Assembly: GCA_003647755.1 (NCBI GenBank)
Contig: QMNL01000112.1
Location: 1 to 6,111, forward strand
Direction of reading: 5' to 3'
DNA from: Candidatus Coatesiibacteriota bacterium
GTDB lineage: Bacteria; B130-G9
Length of the DNA: 6,111 nucleotides
Made by a program: the position numbers and the translations under genes. The notes below the pieces were generated by a model, which worked only from the letters and a program-made list of their open reading frames with translations, was not told the origin of the DNA and made no database searches. How positions within the stretch are numbered: position 1 is the stretch's first letter; each line of letters starts with the position of its first letter. Below are positions 5,360 to 6,111 of the stretch, piece by piece.

Positions 5360-6111
5360 ATGACCAAGGTCCTTCACGCTGATCTTTGGGGTGAGCGGCA
5401 GAAAAAGTCCGACTGGCTCAATGCACACGATGTTGCGGACACCGGTTGGACGCATCTTGAGCCCAAGACGCCCTCCTACTGGTTCGTGCCCAGGGATACA
5501 GAGCTGGAGGCCGAATATCAAACTGGCTGGAAGATAACAGACGCAATGCCTGTCAATTCGGTAGGGATGGTCACAGCCCGGGATTCGCTGGCGATTCAGT
5601 TCACGGAATCAGAGATGTGGAACGTTGTTCGGACCTTTGCAAAAATGGAGCCAGAAAAGGCCAGGAGTCGCTTCCGGCTCGGCCCGGATCCCCAGGACTG
5701 GAAGGTGAAGATGGCTCAGCAGGATGCCAACGATGGAGGTCCACATCAGAAGCTCGTCTTGCCGGTTCTTTACCGTCCGTTCGACACCCGCTACACATAC
5801 TTCACCGGCCGCTCTCGTGGCTTTATATGCAGACCCCGACCCGAGATCATGCTACAAATGGTCGCCGGGCCAAACCTTGGACTGATTACATGTCGGCAGC
5901 ATTCAGAACAAAGTGCCCGATGGCGGCTGGTTGGAGTCGCAGACACTCCGATAGAGTCATGTGCAATATCAAATAAAACGAAAGAAATAGGCTACGTCTT
6001 CCCTGTCTACCTTTATCCCAAGTCGTCCGTGCCGGCTGATAAAGCGAGGAATGACGGCGATTATTCGGCCGAGGGACGGACGTCAAACTATGATGCCCAA
6101 TTCATCGGCGA
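5360..6111 (+). CDS. Type IIG/ISP restriction enzyme, target-recognition (specificity) half, runs off right edge
   Basis: From ATG 5360 the frame is open to the window end: 250 codons, no stop. It opens with MTKVLHADLWGERQKKSDWL, which in single-chain type ISP/IIG enzymes follows directly after the methyltransferase core. Further family-like blocks are SYWFVPRD (39-46), GWKITDAMPVNSVGMVTARD (56-75), DWKVKMAQQD (113-122), LYRPFDTRYTYF (137-148), NLGLITCRQ (172-180) and YVFPVYLYP (212-220). This domain reads the DNA target. The phase is the same as that of the methyltransferase half ending at 4666, and the two pieces together leave almost no gap in the expected protein. With its own AGGAGA it may be made as a separate specificity subunit; otherwise it is the remnant of a disrupted gene. 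It was probably missed as a frame because it runs off the edge. Confidence 0.82.
   Translation, partial: MTKVLHADLWGERQKKSDWLNAHDVADTGWTHLEPKTPSYWFVPRDTELEAEYQTGWKITDAMPVNSVGMVTARDSLAIQFTESEMWNVVRTFAKMEPEKARSRFRLGPDPQDWKVKMAQQDANDGGPHQKLVLPVLYRPFDTRYTYFTGRSRGFICRPRPEIMLQMVAGPNLGLITCRQHSEQSARWRLVGVADTPIESCAISNKTKEIGYVFPVYLYPKSSVPADKARNDGDYSAEGRTSNYDAQFIG

Noticed and set aside
5617..5976. 119-codon plus frame
   Set aside because: It is an out-of-phase shadow of the specificity half, which is open through the same bases and carries conserved family blocks.

Overview
The window comes from a moderately GC-rich bacterial chromosome fragment with Shine-Dalgarno-led genes. Two genes begin with Sec signal peptides. 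Taxonomy cannot be fixed from the sequence. The DUF4384/DUF6600-type envelope protein and the REP-like palindromes fit an uncultured environmental diderm, but that is only an inference.

Left part (1-2439): a divergent pair of exported-protein genes faces outward from a 589-nt intergenic region. The left gene is on the minus strand and is cut by the window edge; only its signal peptide and about 55 mature residues are visible. The right gene (841-2439, plus) encodes a secreted or envelope protein with an N-terminal DUF4384-like domain, a Ser/Gly-rich linker, a Trp/Tyr/Gly-rich DUF6600-like domain and a Pro/Lys-rich basic tail. Between them, 448-621 holds a structured REP-like element: four hairpins, all with a GCTYGA/TCRAGC hexaloop, bounded by a perfect 30-bp inverted repeat.

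Middle (2440-2740): no convincing gene. It holds two long inverted repeats and a plausible promoter in front of the restriction-modification genes.

Right part (2741-6111): the main point of interest. A single-chain nuclease/N6-adenine methyltransferase of the type IIG or type ISP kind is present as two in-phase pieces. The N-terminal piece (2741-4666) carries a PD-(D/E)xK nuclease motif, methyltransferase motif I (DPAVGTGTF) and motif IV (NPPY). The C-terminal piece (5360 to beyond 6111) carries the target-recognition (type ISP C-terminal) domain. Between them lies a compact toxin-antitoxin cassette: a hicB-like gene broken by one TAG codon, an intact hicB, and an intact hicA overlapping it by 4 nt. 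The break falls at the methyltransferase/specificity domain boundary and removes few if any residues, and the second piece has its own ribosome binding site. The operon may therefore make a split restriction enzyme with a HicBA module nested inside it; alternatively it is a gene recently killed by an insertion.
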